A stretch of DNA of 64,000 nt from assembly GCA_963766935.1 (NCBI GenBank), contig CAVYBY010000006.1:62001-126000 (forward strand). The letters are read 5' to 3'. The translations under genes and the position numbers were made by a program. This document shows, in pieces, positions 1-8,500 of the stretch (the stretch's first letter is position 1; each line of letters opens with the position of its first letter). Source of the DNA: CAVYBY01 sp963766935 (lineage in GTDB: Bacteria; Actinomycetota; UBA4738; HRBIN12). Under the pieces are notes generated by a model, which saw nothing but the letters and a program-made list of their open reading frames with translations, had not been told where the DNA came from and searched no databases.

Positions 1-84
1 TTGCGCCTGGAGCTCCGCGCGCTCGGTGAGCAGACGCTCCTTGAGGTCGCGCTTCTCTTTCACGCTAAGCCGGGTCTCAGCCAT
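1..84 (-). CDS. TraR/DksA-like protein, N-terminal fragment
   Basis: Only the first 28 codons lie in the window and the gene runs off the left edge. The visible peptide begins MAETRLSVKEKRDLKERLL and is a charged helix like the N-terminal coiled coil of TraR/DksA zinc-finger proteins that act on RNA polymerase. A gene of this family beside ileS and the division cluster is common in actinobacteria, which supports the call. The diagnostic C4 zinc finger would lie outside the window, so the family assignment rests on the helix and the context. It is transcribed away from ileS. Confidence 0.5.
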   Translation of the reverse strand, partial: MAETRLSVKEKRDLKERLLTERAELQAQ

Positions 85-216
85 GGTCGGCGAAGGGTAG
101 CACAGGGCCCCCGCCGCCCCAGGGAACGCTGGATGCGCTGCACTGGAACGTGTTGCGGCCGGCGCGCGACGGACCCCGGACACGCCCCGGTTGGTGCGCA
201 GCCCGCAACGGGCGTG

Positions 217-222
217 TAGCAT
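217..222 (+). promoter_or_regulatory. Candidate -10 element for the ileS leader
   Basis: TAGCAT fits the actinobacterial TANNNT -10 pattern and lies just before the first conserved bases of the T-box leader. A TTGGTG lies upstream at 191-196, but the 20-nt spacer is longer than ideal. The rest of 85-216 shows no gene or other signal. Confidence 0.35.
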
Positions 223-227
223 GCCCG

Positions 228-504
228 CGACAGGCGTTGACGGGAACGAGTAGCGGGATCGGGAGCGGCACCGCAAGCGAGCCGGGGAGGGTGGAAGCCC
301 GGCGCCGAGCCCCCCGCGAACATCCTCCCCGAGCCCCTGCCCGAACCCGGCTTCGGCCGGCAGTAGACGCAGGCGGGTGGCCGCCCGTGACAGCGGCAGG
401 CCGTGGCTGCGGCCGAAGAGCGGCCGGCGATCGCGAGATCGCCGGCAACGCGGGGTGGTACCGCGGGGCCTGCGCCTCGTCCCTGCCGGGACGGGGCGCA
501 TTTT
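228..504 (+). promoter_or_regulatory. T-box riboswitch, isoleucine type, controlling ileS
   Basis: The leader carries the T-box landmarks in order. The distal Stem I motif AGCGAGCCGGGGAGGGTGG is near 283-301. A candidate specifier ATC (Ile codon) lies at 322-324 in the usual GAACATC setting. The T-box sequence GGTGGTACCGCGG is at 454-466. This element senses uncharged tRNA-Ile through codon pairing and the acceptor end. A 12-bp hairpin with a T run follows at 472-504, so control is probably by transcription attenuation. Many actinobacterial ileS T-boxes act on translation instead. The specifier agrees with the identity of the downstream gene. Confidence 0.9.
472..504 (+). terminator. Intrinsic terminator hairpin of the T-box leader
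   Basis: Arms GCGCCTCGTCCC (472-483) and GGGACGGGGCGC (488-499) pair over 12 bp with one G-U pair and a TGCC loop. ATTTT follows. The hairpin starts 6 nt after the T-box sequence, the usual place for the terminator that competes with the antiterminator. The T run is short. Confidence 0.75.
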
Positions 505-552
505 GCGTTCCCGGCCGAGACCGGGAAGAACAGAAGGGAAAGGGGAACGGCG

Positions 553-3500
553 ATGCCAGAGTTCGAGCCGGTCGACCAGAAGGTCGCATTTCCGGAGCTC
601 GAGCGCAGCATCCTCGAGCTCTGGCGGGAGCGGTCGGTGTTCGCGCGCTCGATGGAGCTGCGCGCGGACGCTCCCGAGTGGGTGTTCTACGAGGGCCCGC
701 CGACGGCGAACGGCAAGCCCGGCGTGCACCACGTCGAAGCGCGCACGTTCAAGGACGTCTATCCGCGCTTCAAGACCATGAGCGGACATCTGGTCAGGCG
801 CAAAGCCGGCTGGGACTGTCATGGCCTGCCCGTCGAGGTCGAGGTCGAGAAGGAGATCGGCACGACCGGCAAGCGCGACATCGAGGCCTTCGGCGTGGCC
901 GAGTTCACCCGCCTGTGCAGGGAGTCGGTGAGCCGGTACGTCGACGAGTGGGAACGCCTGACCGAGCGCATCGGGTTCTGGATCGACATGTCCGACGCCT
1001 ACTGGACGATGGACTCCGGCTACATCGAGTCCGTCTGGTGGTCGCTCAAGCAGCTGCACACGCGAGGTCTGCTCTACGAGGCCGACCGGGTCACCGCCTA
1101 CTGTCCCCGGTGCGGCACCGCACTGTCGGACGCGGAGGTGGCGCTCGGCTACCGGAGCGTCGAGGACCCCAGCGTGTTCGTGCGGCTCCCCATCGACGCC
1201 GCCGGCGACGCCTCTCTCGTCGGGGCATCGCTGCTGGTATGGACGACCACCCCGTGGACGCTCCCGTCGAACACGGGTGTCGCCGTCGACCCCGGAGCCG
1301 CCTACGTGGAGGTCGAGGACGCCGGCGAGCGGTTCGTGATGGGGGACGCCGCGCTCCCCGCCGTCCTTCCCGGCGCCCGCGTGCTTCGCACGCTGACCGG
1401 CGCCGATCTGGTGGGCGCCCACTACGTCGCGCCCTACCCCAATGTCAACGGGGCCCACACGGTCGTCGAGGCCGGCTTCGTCTCGATGGACGAGGGAACC
1501 GGCATCGTGCACATGGCGCCGGCGTTCGGGGCCGAGGACCTGGCGGTCGGGCGGGCCCAGGGTTGGCCGGTCTTCAAGCCGGTCGACGACGCCGGGCGGT
1601 TCACCGACGATGCGCCGGAGTTCGTCCGCGGTCTGTTCGTCAAGGACGCGGATCCGAAGATCATCGAGGACCTCCGGGACCGCGGCGTGCTGCTTCGCGA
1701 GGAGGCGTACGAGCACGACTATCCGTTCTGCTGGCGCTGCGGCACGCCGCTGTTGTATTACGCGCGCCCCGGCTGGTACGTGGCGACGACCGCCGTGAAG
1801 GACCGGCTGCTCGAGGTCAACGAGACGGTCGCGTGGTTCCCGGACCACATCAAGCACGGCCGCTACGGGAACTGGCTCGAGAACAACGTCGACTGGGCGC
1901 TCTCCCGCGAGCGGTACTGGGGCACGCCGCTGCCGATCTGGCGCTGCGGCAAAGGCCACCAGACCGTCGCGGGCTCGCTGCGCGAGCTGGGCCGGCTCGC
2001 CGGCCGCGATCTGTCGGAGCTGGATCCGCACCGGCCCGGGATCGATGAGGTCACGTTTGCCTGCCCGGAGTGCAACGAGCAGGCCACCCGGGTCCCGGAG
2101 GTCATCGACACCTGGTACGACTCGGGGGCGATGCCCTTCGCGCAGTGGGAGTATCACCCGGAGCTCCAGCGCGGGCTCGAGGAGTTCCGCAGATCGTTTC
2201 CCGCCGACTTCATCTCCGAGGGGATCGACCAGACGCGCGGGTGGTTCTACACCTTGATGGCCGAGGGCGTGCTGCAGTTCGACTCGACGACGTACCGCAA
2301 CGTCGTCTGCCTCGGGCACATCGTCGCCGAGGACGGGCGCAAGATGTCCAAGTCGGCGGGCAACGCCTTCGACACGTGGGAGGCGCTCGACCGCCAGGGA
2401 GCGGACGTCCTTCGTTGGTTCATGCTCACGAACGGATCGCCGTGGGCCTCTCGCAGGATCGGCCACGCGGTCCTCGACGACGTCATGCGTCAGTTCTTCC
2501 TCACGCTTCGCAACGTGTACGCGTTCTTCGTCACCTACGCCAACGCCGACGGCTTCGATCCGGCGTCGCCGGCGCCGGACCCGGCCGGCCGCTCCGAGAT
2601 GGATCGCTGGATCCTCTCGCGACTGGCCGGCACGGTGCGGACGGCCCGGGAGGGGCTCGATACCTACGACGCCACCGGAGCGGGCCGCGCGATCGGTGAG
2701 TTCGTGGACGACCTCTCCAACTGGTACGTGCGGCGGTCGCGGCGGCGCTTCTGGAACCCGGGCGGCGAGGCCGATCCGGCACGCCGGGGCGGCGTTCCAC
2801 ACGCTCTACACGTGTCTCGTCACGGTGGCGCAGCTGCTCGCGCCGTTCACGCCGTTCGTTGCCGAGGAGCTGTGGCAGAACCTGGCCGCCGAACGAAACG
2901 GCGCCCCCGACTCGGTTCACCTGAGCGACTACCCGGCGGCCGACGCCGATGCCGTCGACGCCGCACTCGATGCGGCCATGGAGACGGCGCGCCAGATCGT
3001 GGAGCTCGGGCGCCGGGTGCGGGTGGAGTCGAAGACGAGGACGAGGCAGCCGCTCGCCGAGGCCGTGGTGCACGCGGCCGGTGACCGGGCGGCGCTCGAT
3101 CCGCTGCTTCCGATCATCGCCGAGGAGCTGAACGTCAAGCGCGTGGTGTTCTCCGAGACGACCGACGAGCTCGGACGGTGGCGGGCGCGCCCGAACTTCA
3201 AGGTGCTCGGGCCGAGGCTCGGCCCCCGGGTCAAAGCGGTCGCCGAAGCCCTCGATGCAGCCGGTTCGGGCGACGGGGACTCCGTCGGGGTCGCGCTGGC
3301 GCGCGGATCGTCGGTGACGCTCCGTCTGGCCGACGGCTCCGAGGAGACGATCGCTCCGGGCGAGGTCGTGCTCACCCAGGAGGTGCACGAGGGCTGGGGC
3401 GTCTCGTCGGAAGCCGGCGTCACCGTCGCCCTCGAGCTGGAGCTCACGGAGGAACTGCGACTGGAGGGTCTCGCGCGCGAGCTCGTTCGGGCGATCCAGC

Positions 3501-3742
3501 ACGCTCGGAAAGCCGCGGGCCTCGACGTGAGCGATCGGATCGTGCTTGGCATCGAGGCGGGCGGCGACGTGGCGGCCGCTCTCTCGGCGCACCGATCCTA
3601 CGTCGCCGGCGAGACGCTCGCCTCCGAGATCCTCGACGGGGCGATGGAGAACGCCGAGCACCGCGAGACGGTGCAGATCGAGGGGACGGCGGCCTCACTC
3701 GGCTTGCGGCGCGCCCCAAGACGCAACGGGGAACGCAGCTGA
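553..3742 (+). CDS. ileS: Isoleucyl-tRNA synthetase (type II), one frameshift
   Basis: Charges tRNA-Ile with isoleucine in the cytoplasm. The start at 553 follows an AAGGGGAACG ribosome-site region and begins MPEFEPVDQK. The HIGH-type motif reads GVHH after GPPTANGKP, as in the eukaryote-like type II enzymes. The editing domain lies in the middle, and KMSKSAGN is intact near residue 600. The frame changes once, in a run of four G at 2786-2789: up to there the protein reads RRFWNPGGEADPAR, then continues one frame over as AAFHTLYTCLVTVA. Removing one G restores a protein of about 1062 residues, the family's usual size. An assembly error is the simplest explanation for an essential gene. Regulated by the T-box leader. 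Convergent with divIVA, 24 bp away. Confidence 0.93.
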
Positions 3743-3766
3743 GAGCGCCCCGGCTCGCGTGTCCTG

Positions 3767-4603
3767 CTAGGCGTCCTCGCCCCAGAACAGCTCCTTGAGC
3801 GAGCCCGGCGCGGGGGTGTCCTCGGGCTGCTGACGCCTCGCGGAGATCGGTTCGGCCTCATCGATCCGGATCGGCTCGGTCGGCGGCTGGGGGGGCCGCT
3901 TGGGAGCCTCCGCCTGGCGGGCGGGGGCCGCGTCGACGCGATCGGGGACGGGCGGGCGGACAACCGATGCCGTGCGAGGGTTGACCTGCGGCATCGCCTC
4001 GGCCGCGGGCTCCGGCTGCTCGGCGTTCGCCTCGGGCTTGGGCTCGACGGGTTCGGTCACCGGCTTCGCTGCCGGTACGGCCTCCGGCGCCGGCTGCCGG
4101 GAGGACCTCGCCATCTGCTTCACGGAGTCCGTGTGCTGCTGGACGAGGCGACCCAGGCCCTGGAGGAACGCGCGCTCCTGCGCAAGGAAGGCGTCGACCG
4201 CCGCACGATTCTGCCCACCGAGCGCCGAAGCCGCCAGCGAGGTCGTCGACCGCTCGCGTGCCTCGGTGAGGATGCGATCGGCTTCGGCGCGCGCGCGAGC
4301 CAGCTGCTCCTCCGCCTGGCGGCGAATCTGGGCCGCGCCGGAGCCTGCGAGATCCGGAGTGTCGGCGCCGGAGCCGCGGAGCCGCTCGTTCTCCGCGATC
4401 AGCGCCGACAGCGCGTCGGTCAGCTGGTCGAGGAACACGTCGACGTCGCGCATCTTGTAGCCGCCGAAGCGAGAGACGCCGAACTCCTTCTGCTGGACGT
4501 CCAGCGGCGTGACGGTCCCCGCGATCGAACTCTCCGCAGCGAAGGAACCGGCGTCGCCGAGCTCCTCGGCGTCCGTCTCCTGCGACCTCTTCCGCAATCC
4601 CAT
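3767..4603 (-). CDS. divIVA: DivIVA/Wag31-type polar growth protein
   Basis: A cytoplasmic coiled-coil protein that recognises curved membrane at poles and septa and organises wall growth. At 278 residues it has the DivIVA N-terminal domain (TPLDVQQKEFGVSRFGGYKM, from about residue 32), then an Ala/Glu/Arg-rich coiled coil (about 70-170) and a proline-rich tail. The core is preceded by about 30 extra residues. The start is supported by GGAGG a few bases upstream. It is the last gene of the division cluster, 39 nt after yggT. The long proline-rich C-terminal third is lineage-specific and could bind partners. Confidence 0.9.
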   Translation of the reverse strand: MGLRKRSQETDAEELGDAGSFAAESSIAGTVTPLDVQQKEFGVSRFGGYKMRDVDVFLDQLTDALSALIAENERLRGSGADTPDLAGSGAAQIRRQAEEQLARARAEADRILTEARERSTTSLAASALGGQNRAAVDAFLAQERAFLQGLGRLVQQHTDSVKQMARSSRQPAPEAVPAAKPVTEPVEPKPEANAEQPEPAAEAMPQVNPRTASVVRPPVPDRVDAAPARQAEAPKRPPQPPTEPIRIDEAEPISARRQQPEDTPAPGSLKELFWGEDA

Positions 4604-4642
4604 GGGTCCTCCCCCCGTGCGACCGAAGGCTACACGAAGCAG

Positions 4643-4906
4643 CTAGCGGAGCGCGATCTGCAGCACGAGGATGACGACGAACGCGACGACGATGGACAGA
4701 TCGAACATCCCGACCGGTGGGACGATCTTCCTCAGCGGCTGCAGGATCGGCTCGGTCAAGGTGAACAGCAGGTCGTAGGCGCTGCGGCCGGGGCCGGTCA
4801 CCGGCGGTCGCCACCCCACCATGACGACCCAGCTCAGGATCACGCGGATCAGCAGAAGGAGCCATACCGCTGTGAGGACGAAGCGCAGGATGTCGGACAG
4901 ACCCAC
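4643..4906 (-). CDS. yggT: YggT family membrane protein
   Basis: 87 residues, GTG start. Two hydrophobic segments (about 5-28 and 62-86) flank a loop containing DLLFTLTEPILQPLRKIVPP, the conserved YggT signature. Its biochemical role is unsettled. In actinobacteria and cyanobacteria it sits between sepF and divIVA and is linked to division or membrane organisation. That gene order is kept here, 24 nt after sepF. Confidence 0.88.
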   Translation of the reverse strand: MGLSDILRFVLTAVWLLLLIRVILSWVVMVGWRPPVTGPGRSAYDLLFTLTEPILQPLRKIVPPVGMFDLSIVVAFVVILVLQIALR

Positions 4907-4930
4907 CGGGCGAGAGGCTAGCAGCCAGCC

Positions 4931-5395
4931 TCAGAACTGGTTGTAGAACATCCCCCCGGCGATCCGCTCGCGCTCTTCGGCCGACACTTCGACGTCGGCC
5001 GGCGTGAGCAGGTACACGCGGTTGGCGACCAGCTCGATCTTGCCGTCGAGCCCGTAGACGAGCCCGCTGGCGAAGTCGACGAGACGCCGGGCGATGGCGT
5101 CGTCGGTGCTCTGGAGGTTCATGATGACCGCCGTACCCTCCTTGAACCGATCCGCGACCTCGCGGGCCTCGTTGAACCGCTTGGGCTCGGACTTGTGGAT
5201 CGCCGACGCCATCGCGGTCCGTGGTGAGGCGATCGTCCGGATGATGCCCTCCGTGTCGGCGGGCATCTCGCGGACGGTCCGGGGACGCATGCGCCGCACC
5301 GCGGATGGCTCGGGCTCGGGCATCTCGTCGACGAAGGACTCCTCGTCTTCGACGAGACCGAGGTAGTTGAGCGTCTTCTTCCACACGGCGGCCAT
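4931..5395 (-). CDS. sepF: SepF cell division protein
   Basis: 154 residues. SepF polymerises on the membrane and anchors FtsZ. The start at 5395 follows GGGAGGAGAG; the longer upstream reading frame lacks SepF-like sequence. The N-terminal helix MAAVWKKTLNYLGL fits the amphipathic membrane anchor and is followed by an acidic linker. The C-terminal domain (about 70-150) contains RFNEAREVADRFKEG and LVDFASGLVYGLDGKI, typical of the SepF fold. It lies 16 nt after yggS. No FtsA gene is seen in the cluster, so SepF is the likely FtsZ anchor here. Confidence 0.93.
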   Translation of the reverse strand: MAAVWKKTLNYLGLVEDEESFVDEMPEPEPSAVRRMRPRTVREMPADTEGIIRTIASPRTAMASAIHKSEPKRFNEAREVADRFKEGTAVIMNLQSTDDAIARRLVDFASGLVYGLDGKIELVANRVYLLTPADVEVSAEERERIAGGMFYNQF

Positions 5396-5411
5396 CTCTC
5401 CTCCCTGGGGA

Positions 5412-6113
5412 TCAGGGTGCCCGCGGACCGAACAAGGCCGATCCGATGCGCACCATCGTAGCGCCTTCCTCGACGGCGACCCGGTAATCCAACGACATCC
5501 CCATCGAGAGGTCCAGCACCTCGGGGTGGTCCGCGGCAAGCCCGTCTCGCAGCTCGCGGAGCCGGGCGAACCACGGCCGGGCCTCCTCGGCGGACTCCCC
5601 CGCCGGCGGAACCGTCATGAGCCCGCGCAGCCGGAGGCCCTCGAGGGCGGCCACCTCCCCCGCCACCGCCGAGAGCCCGTTCGGTGCGACGCCGGTTCGC
5701 CGACCCGTGAAGTCCACCTCGATGAGGACGTCGAGAACGCGGCCGGCGCTGTTCGCGCGGCCGGCGAGGCGCTGGGCGGCCCGGCCCCCGGCGACCGTCT
5801 CGACGACATCGGCCAAGTCCGCAACGTGCCGGGCGGTATTGGACTGGAGCGCGCCGATGTAGTGCCAGCGCGCCTGCGGGAGCTCCGGCCGTTTCTCCCG
5901 AAGCTCGCGCACGTAGTTCTCGCCGATCGCCGTGACACCGGCATCGACCACCCATGCGACGACCGGCGCCGGCACCGTCTTGGCGGCTGCCACGACGGTC
6001 ACCCCGCCGGCGTCGCGCCCCGACCGCTTCGCCGCGTCCCCGATCGCCGCGCGGAGCGACGCCAGATTTCGAAGCACGTCGTCCTTGGTGACGTTTGGCC
6101 TGACGTTTGGCAT
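5412..6113 (-). CDS. YggS/PROSC PLP homeostasis protein
   Basis: A pyridoxal-phosphate-binding TIM-barrel protein of the COG0325 family, 233 residues from the chosen ATG, the usual size. The PLP lysine lies in VVAAAKTVPA. ARWHYIGALQSNTAR and the C-terminal LSMGMSLDYRVAVEEG are family signatures. The reading frame extends upstream to 6227 without family similarity. No strong ribosome site separates the candidate starts, so the start is moderately certain. The laccase-like gene that often sits between ftsZ and yggS in actinobacteria is absent. A 167-bp gap with a long inverted repeat precedes the gene. Confidence 0.85.
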   Translation of the reverse strand: MPNVRPNVTKDDVLRNLASLRAAIGDAAKRSGRDAGGVTVVAAAKTVPAPVVAWVVDAGVTAIGENYVRELREKRPELPQARWHYIGALQSNTARHVADLADVVETVAGGRAAQRLAGRANSAGRVLDVLIEVDFTGRRTGVAPNGLSAVAGEVAALEGLRLRGLMTVPPAGESAEEARPWFARLRELRDGLAADHPEVLDLSMGMSLDYRVAVEEGATMVRIGSALFGPRAP

Positions 6114-6176
6114 GACTCTGGCCCGAGCCTCCGGCACGGTCACGGCTTGCCGGCCGCCGACCCCGGAAACGAACGA

Positions 6177-6246
6177 GGGGGCGGGGAGGTCTCTCGGCCA
6201 AGAGGCGGGGGAAGGGCGCCTCCACACGGGGAACCTCCCCGCCCCC
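6177..6246. repeat. Perfect 14-bp inverted repeat between ftsZ and yggS
   Basis: GGGGGCGGGGAGGT at 6177-6190 is exactly complementary to ACCTCCCCGCCCCC at 6233-6246, with a 42-nt loop. No T run follows on either strand. It could be a factor-independent RNA hairpin after ftsZ, a processing site, or a degenerate palindromic element. Confidence 0.7.
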
Positions 6247-6280
6247 GCGACCGGTTGGGGCCGCGCAAGGCGGGTACCGC

Positions 6281-7432
6281 TCAGCTCTTCAGGAAGTCCG
6301 GGATGTCCAGATCCTCCTCGGCGTCGAAAGAGACCGACGTGGGTTCGGGGTCCGTCGTAAAGACGTCGGCGTCGTCCCGATCGGCCCCGAGCATCGACGG
6401 CAGGTCCTCCTCCGAGGTGCGGGTCGGCTCCTCGAGCAGCCGCGACAGGCGGCTGTCGAGCCGGCTGCCCGTGGAACTCGACGGGGTCGTCTTGTCGAAC
6501 CCGGCCGCGACGACGGTGATCCGTACCTCTTCGCCGAGCGCGTCGTCCACGACCGCCCCGAAGATGATGTTGGCGTCGGGATGGGCCACCTTCGTGATGG
6601 CGTCGGCCGCCGCGTTCACCTCGTGCAGCGTCAGATCCGTCGGGCCGGCGATCGAGAGCAGCACGCCCTTCGCGCCGTCGATCGAGGACTCCAGCAACGG
6701 GGAGCTGACGGCGGCTCTCGCGGCGTCGGCGGCACGATCCGGACCCGAGCCCGTCCCGATGCCCATGAGCGCCGAGCCGGCGCCGGCCATGACCGACTTG
6801 ACGTCGGCGAAGTCCAGGTTGATGAGCCCCGGGATCGTGATCAGCGACGTGATGCCGTCGACACCTTGATAGAGGACCTGGTCGGCCATCCGGAACGCCT
6901 CGATCATCGGCATGCTGGGGTCGGCGACCTGAAGAAGCCGATCGTTGGGAACGACGATCAGCGTGTCGACGGCTTTCTTGAGCTCGGTGATGCCGACGTC
7001 CGCCTGTGTCGCGCGCATGCGTCCTTCGAATCCGAACGGCCGAGTCACGACACCGATGGTGAGCGCACCCAGGTTCCTTGCGATCTCCGCGACCACCGGC
7101 GAGCCGCCGGTGCCCGTACCCCCGCCTTCGCCCGCGGTGATGAACACCATGTCGGCGCCCTTGAGGATCTCTTCGATCTCGTCGGCGTGCTCCTCGGCCG
7201 CGGACTTGCCGACATCGGGATCCGAACCGGCTCCGAGACCGCGTGTCGTCTCGCGACCGATGTCGAGCTTCACCTCCGCGTCCGACATCAGAAGGGTCTG
7301 GGCATCCGTGTTGACGGCGATGAACTCGACGCCCCGGAGGCCTGCCTCGATCATCCGGTTCACCGCGTTGACGCCGCCGCCGCCGATTCCGACGACCTTG
7401 ATCACGGCGAGGTAGTTCTGGGGAGTTTCCAT
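6281..7432 (-). CDS. ftsZ: Cell division GTPase FtsZ
   Basis: The tubulin-like GTPase that forms the Z-ring, 383 residues. The GTP-binding loop GGGTGTG is at about 103-109, where the following residues are GSP rather than the usual AAP. The N-terminal GIGGGGVNAVNRMI and the T7-loop region GLINLDFADVK are intact. An acidic linker leads to the conserved C-terminal peptide DIPDFLK, which binds SepF or FtsA. The start is preceded by GGAGG with 9-nt spacing. A 297-bp gap with its own promoter separates it from ftsQ, so ftsZ can be expressed apart from the mur genes. Confidence 0.97.
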   Translation of the reverse strand: METPQNYLAVIKVVGIGGGGVNAVNRMIEAGLRGVEFIAVNTDAQTLLMSDAEVKLDIGRETTRGLGAGSDPDVGKSAAEEHADEIEEILKGADMVFITAGEGGGTGTGGSPVVAEIARNLGALTIGVVTRPFGFEGRMRATQADVGITELKKAVDTLIVVPNDRLLQVADPSMPMIEAFRMADQVLYQGVDGITSLITIPGLINLDFADVKSVMAGAGSALMGIGTGSGPDRAADAARAAVSSPLLESSIDGAKGVLLSIAGPTDLTLHEVNAAADAITKVAHPDANIIFGAVVDDALGEEVRITVVAAGFDKTTPSSSTGSRLDSRLSRLLEEPTRTSEEDLPSMLGADRDDADVFTTDPEPTSVSFDAEEDLDIPDFLKS

Positions 7433-7528
7433 CCTCGTCGACCTCCGGCGGCCCCGTCCCCGACCGGGTTCCCGCTTCCGGGCGTTCGGGCCGGGGACCT
7501 ACCGCGTTCGTTTGCCGAACCGATCCTC

Positions 7529-7564
7529 GAACTGTGAAGCTGCGAACTCTGAACCGTGAAGCTG
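7529..7564. repeat. Pair of 14-bp direct repeats upstream of ftsZ
   Basis: GAACTGTGAAGCTG (7529-7542) and GAACCGTGAAGCTG (7551-7564) differ at one base and are spaced 22 bp apart, two helical turns. They lie between the candidate promoter and the ftsZ start, a plausible place for a regulator or a leader RNA element. Confidence 0.5.
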
Positions 7565-7622
7565 GGATTTCTCAAGGTCAAGTAGAACGTTATTGTTATA
7601 TCTACCTAACCTTAAGTTCCGG

Positions 7623-7651
7623 AACCTACTAGCAACTCGCTGGTCCGTCAA
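7623..7651 (-). promoter_or_regulatory. Candidate sigma-70 promoter for ftsZ
   Basis: On the minus strand TTGACG (7646-7651) and TAGGTT (7623-7628) are separated by exactly 17 nt. It lies in an unusually A/T-rich island (7565-7640) between ftsQ and ftsZ, and a perfect palindrome GTTCCGGAAC (7616-7625) overlaps the -10. The remaining 7433-7729 sequence shows no gene. Confidence 0.65.
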
Positions 7652-7729
7652 GCCCGCGACGGTGTTCGTTGTCGTCTCCGATGCGAACTCGGGTCGGCGC
7701 GGACGACCGGCGAGAACGGGGCGACGCCG

Positions 7730-8500
7730 TCAGACGGAGGGTGTCGCGGGCGACCCGTCGGCGAGCCGAGCCGTCGGCGCCCCAGGGACCCGGACGTCGA
7801 TCGAGCCGAGCCGTGACCCGGTCCTGGACGCCCACTCGAGCACCGCCTGAAGCGCCGCCCCCTTCGCCCCCGCCTGCGAAGGCGGACCGAAGGCAACCGG
7901 GGTTCCGGTGCGAAGACGCAGCAACACGTGGCCGGCGGGATCGACCGAGACGGAGGCGACGCCCGCGCGCAGCTGCGGAGGCAGACCCGCGGCGGCAACC
8001 GCCCCGATCTGGATTTCCTCACCCGTGAGCGACGGTGAGCCGAGCGGGTCGATGAGCTTGGGCAAACCGGCGGATACGGCGCCGGGCGCCAGCGTTCCAC
8101 CGTCGGTCACCGTCTTCCAGTGGTGCGTGACGGGGTCGAGCCATCGGGCGACGGGGGTCCGCTCGGCGATCGTGATCGTGATCGAGCCCGGCAGCCGCCG
8201 GGTGACGCGGGCCCCGGCGATCCAGGGGTCGCGCTCGAGGCGGCGCTCCGCCGCGCCGGCGTCGAAATGCACGACGTTGGTCGCCGCACCGATCCGGGCC
8301 CGGCGAAGGATCCGCGCGACCGACAGCCGCTGGGTCCCGAGCACGGTGACGTGGTCCGCGCGAAAAAGTGAGGAGTAGGTCGCCGCCCAGCCTCCCGCGC
8401 CCAGCGTCGCGAGGCCGGCGACGATCACGAGCGCGGCGATTCTCCGGCGCCGGGCGACCGCGGCGCGTGGCGATCCCGCGGGGCGGGGCTCAGCGGCCAC
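7730..8500 (-). CDS. ftsQ: Divisome protein FtsQ
   Basis: A bitopic membrane protein linking early and late divisome parts, 256 residues from the GTG at 8500. That start overlaps the end of murB and is preceded by GGGGGAG at good spacing. An ATG at 8551 also exists but lies deep in murB. A basic cytoplasmic tail is followed by one transmembrane segment (about 24-43), a POTRA domain starting near FRADHVTVLGTQRL, and the FtsQ domain (DPWIAGARVTRRLPGSI). Last gene of the mur-fts block before the ftsZ promoter. Confidence 0.93.
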   Translation of the reverse strand: MAAEPRPAGSPRAAVARRRRIAALVIVAGLATLGAGGWAATYSSLFRADHVTVLGTQRLSVARILRRARIGAATNVVHFDAGAAERRLERDPWIAGARVTRRLPGSITITIAERTPVARWLDPVTHHWKTVTDGGTLAPGAVSAGLPKLIDPLGSPSLTGEEIQIGAVAAAGLPPQLRAGVASVSVDPAGHVLLRLRTGTPVAFGPPSQAGAKGAALQAVLEWASRTGSRLGSIDVRVPGAPTARLADGSPATPSV

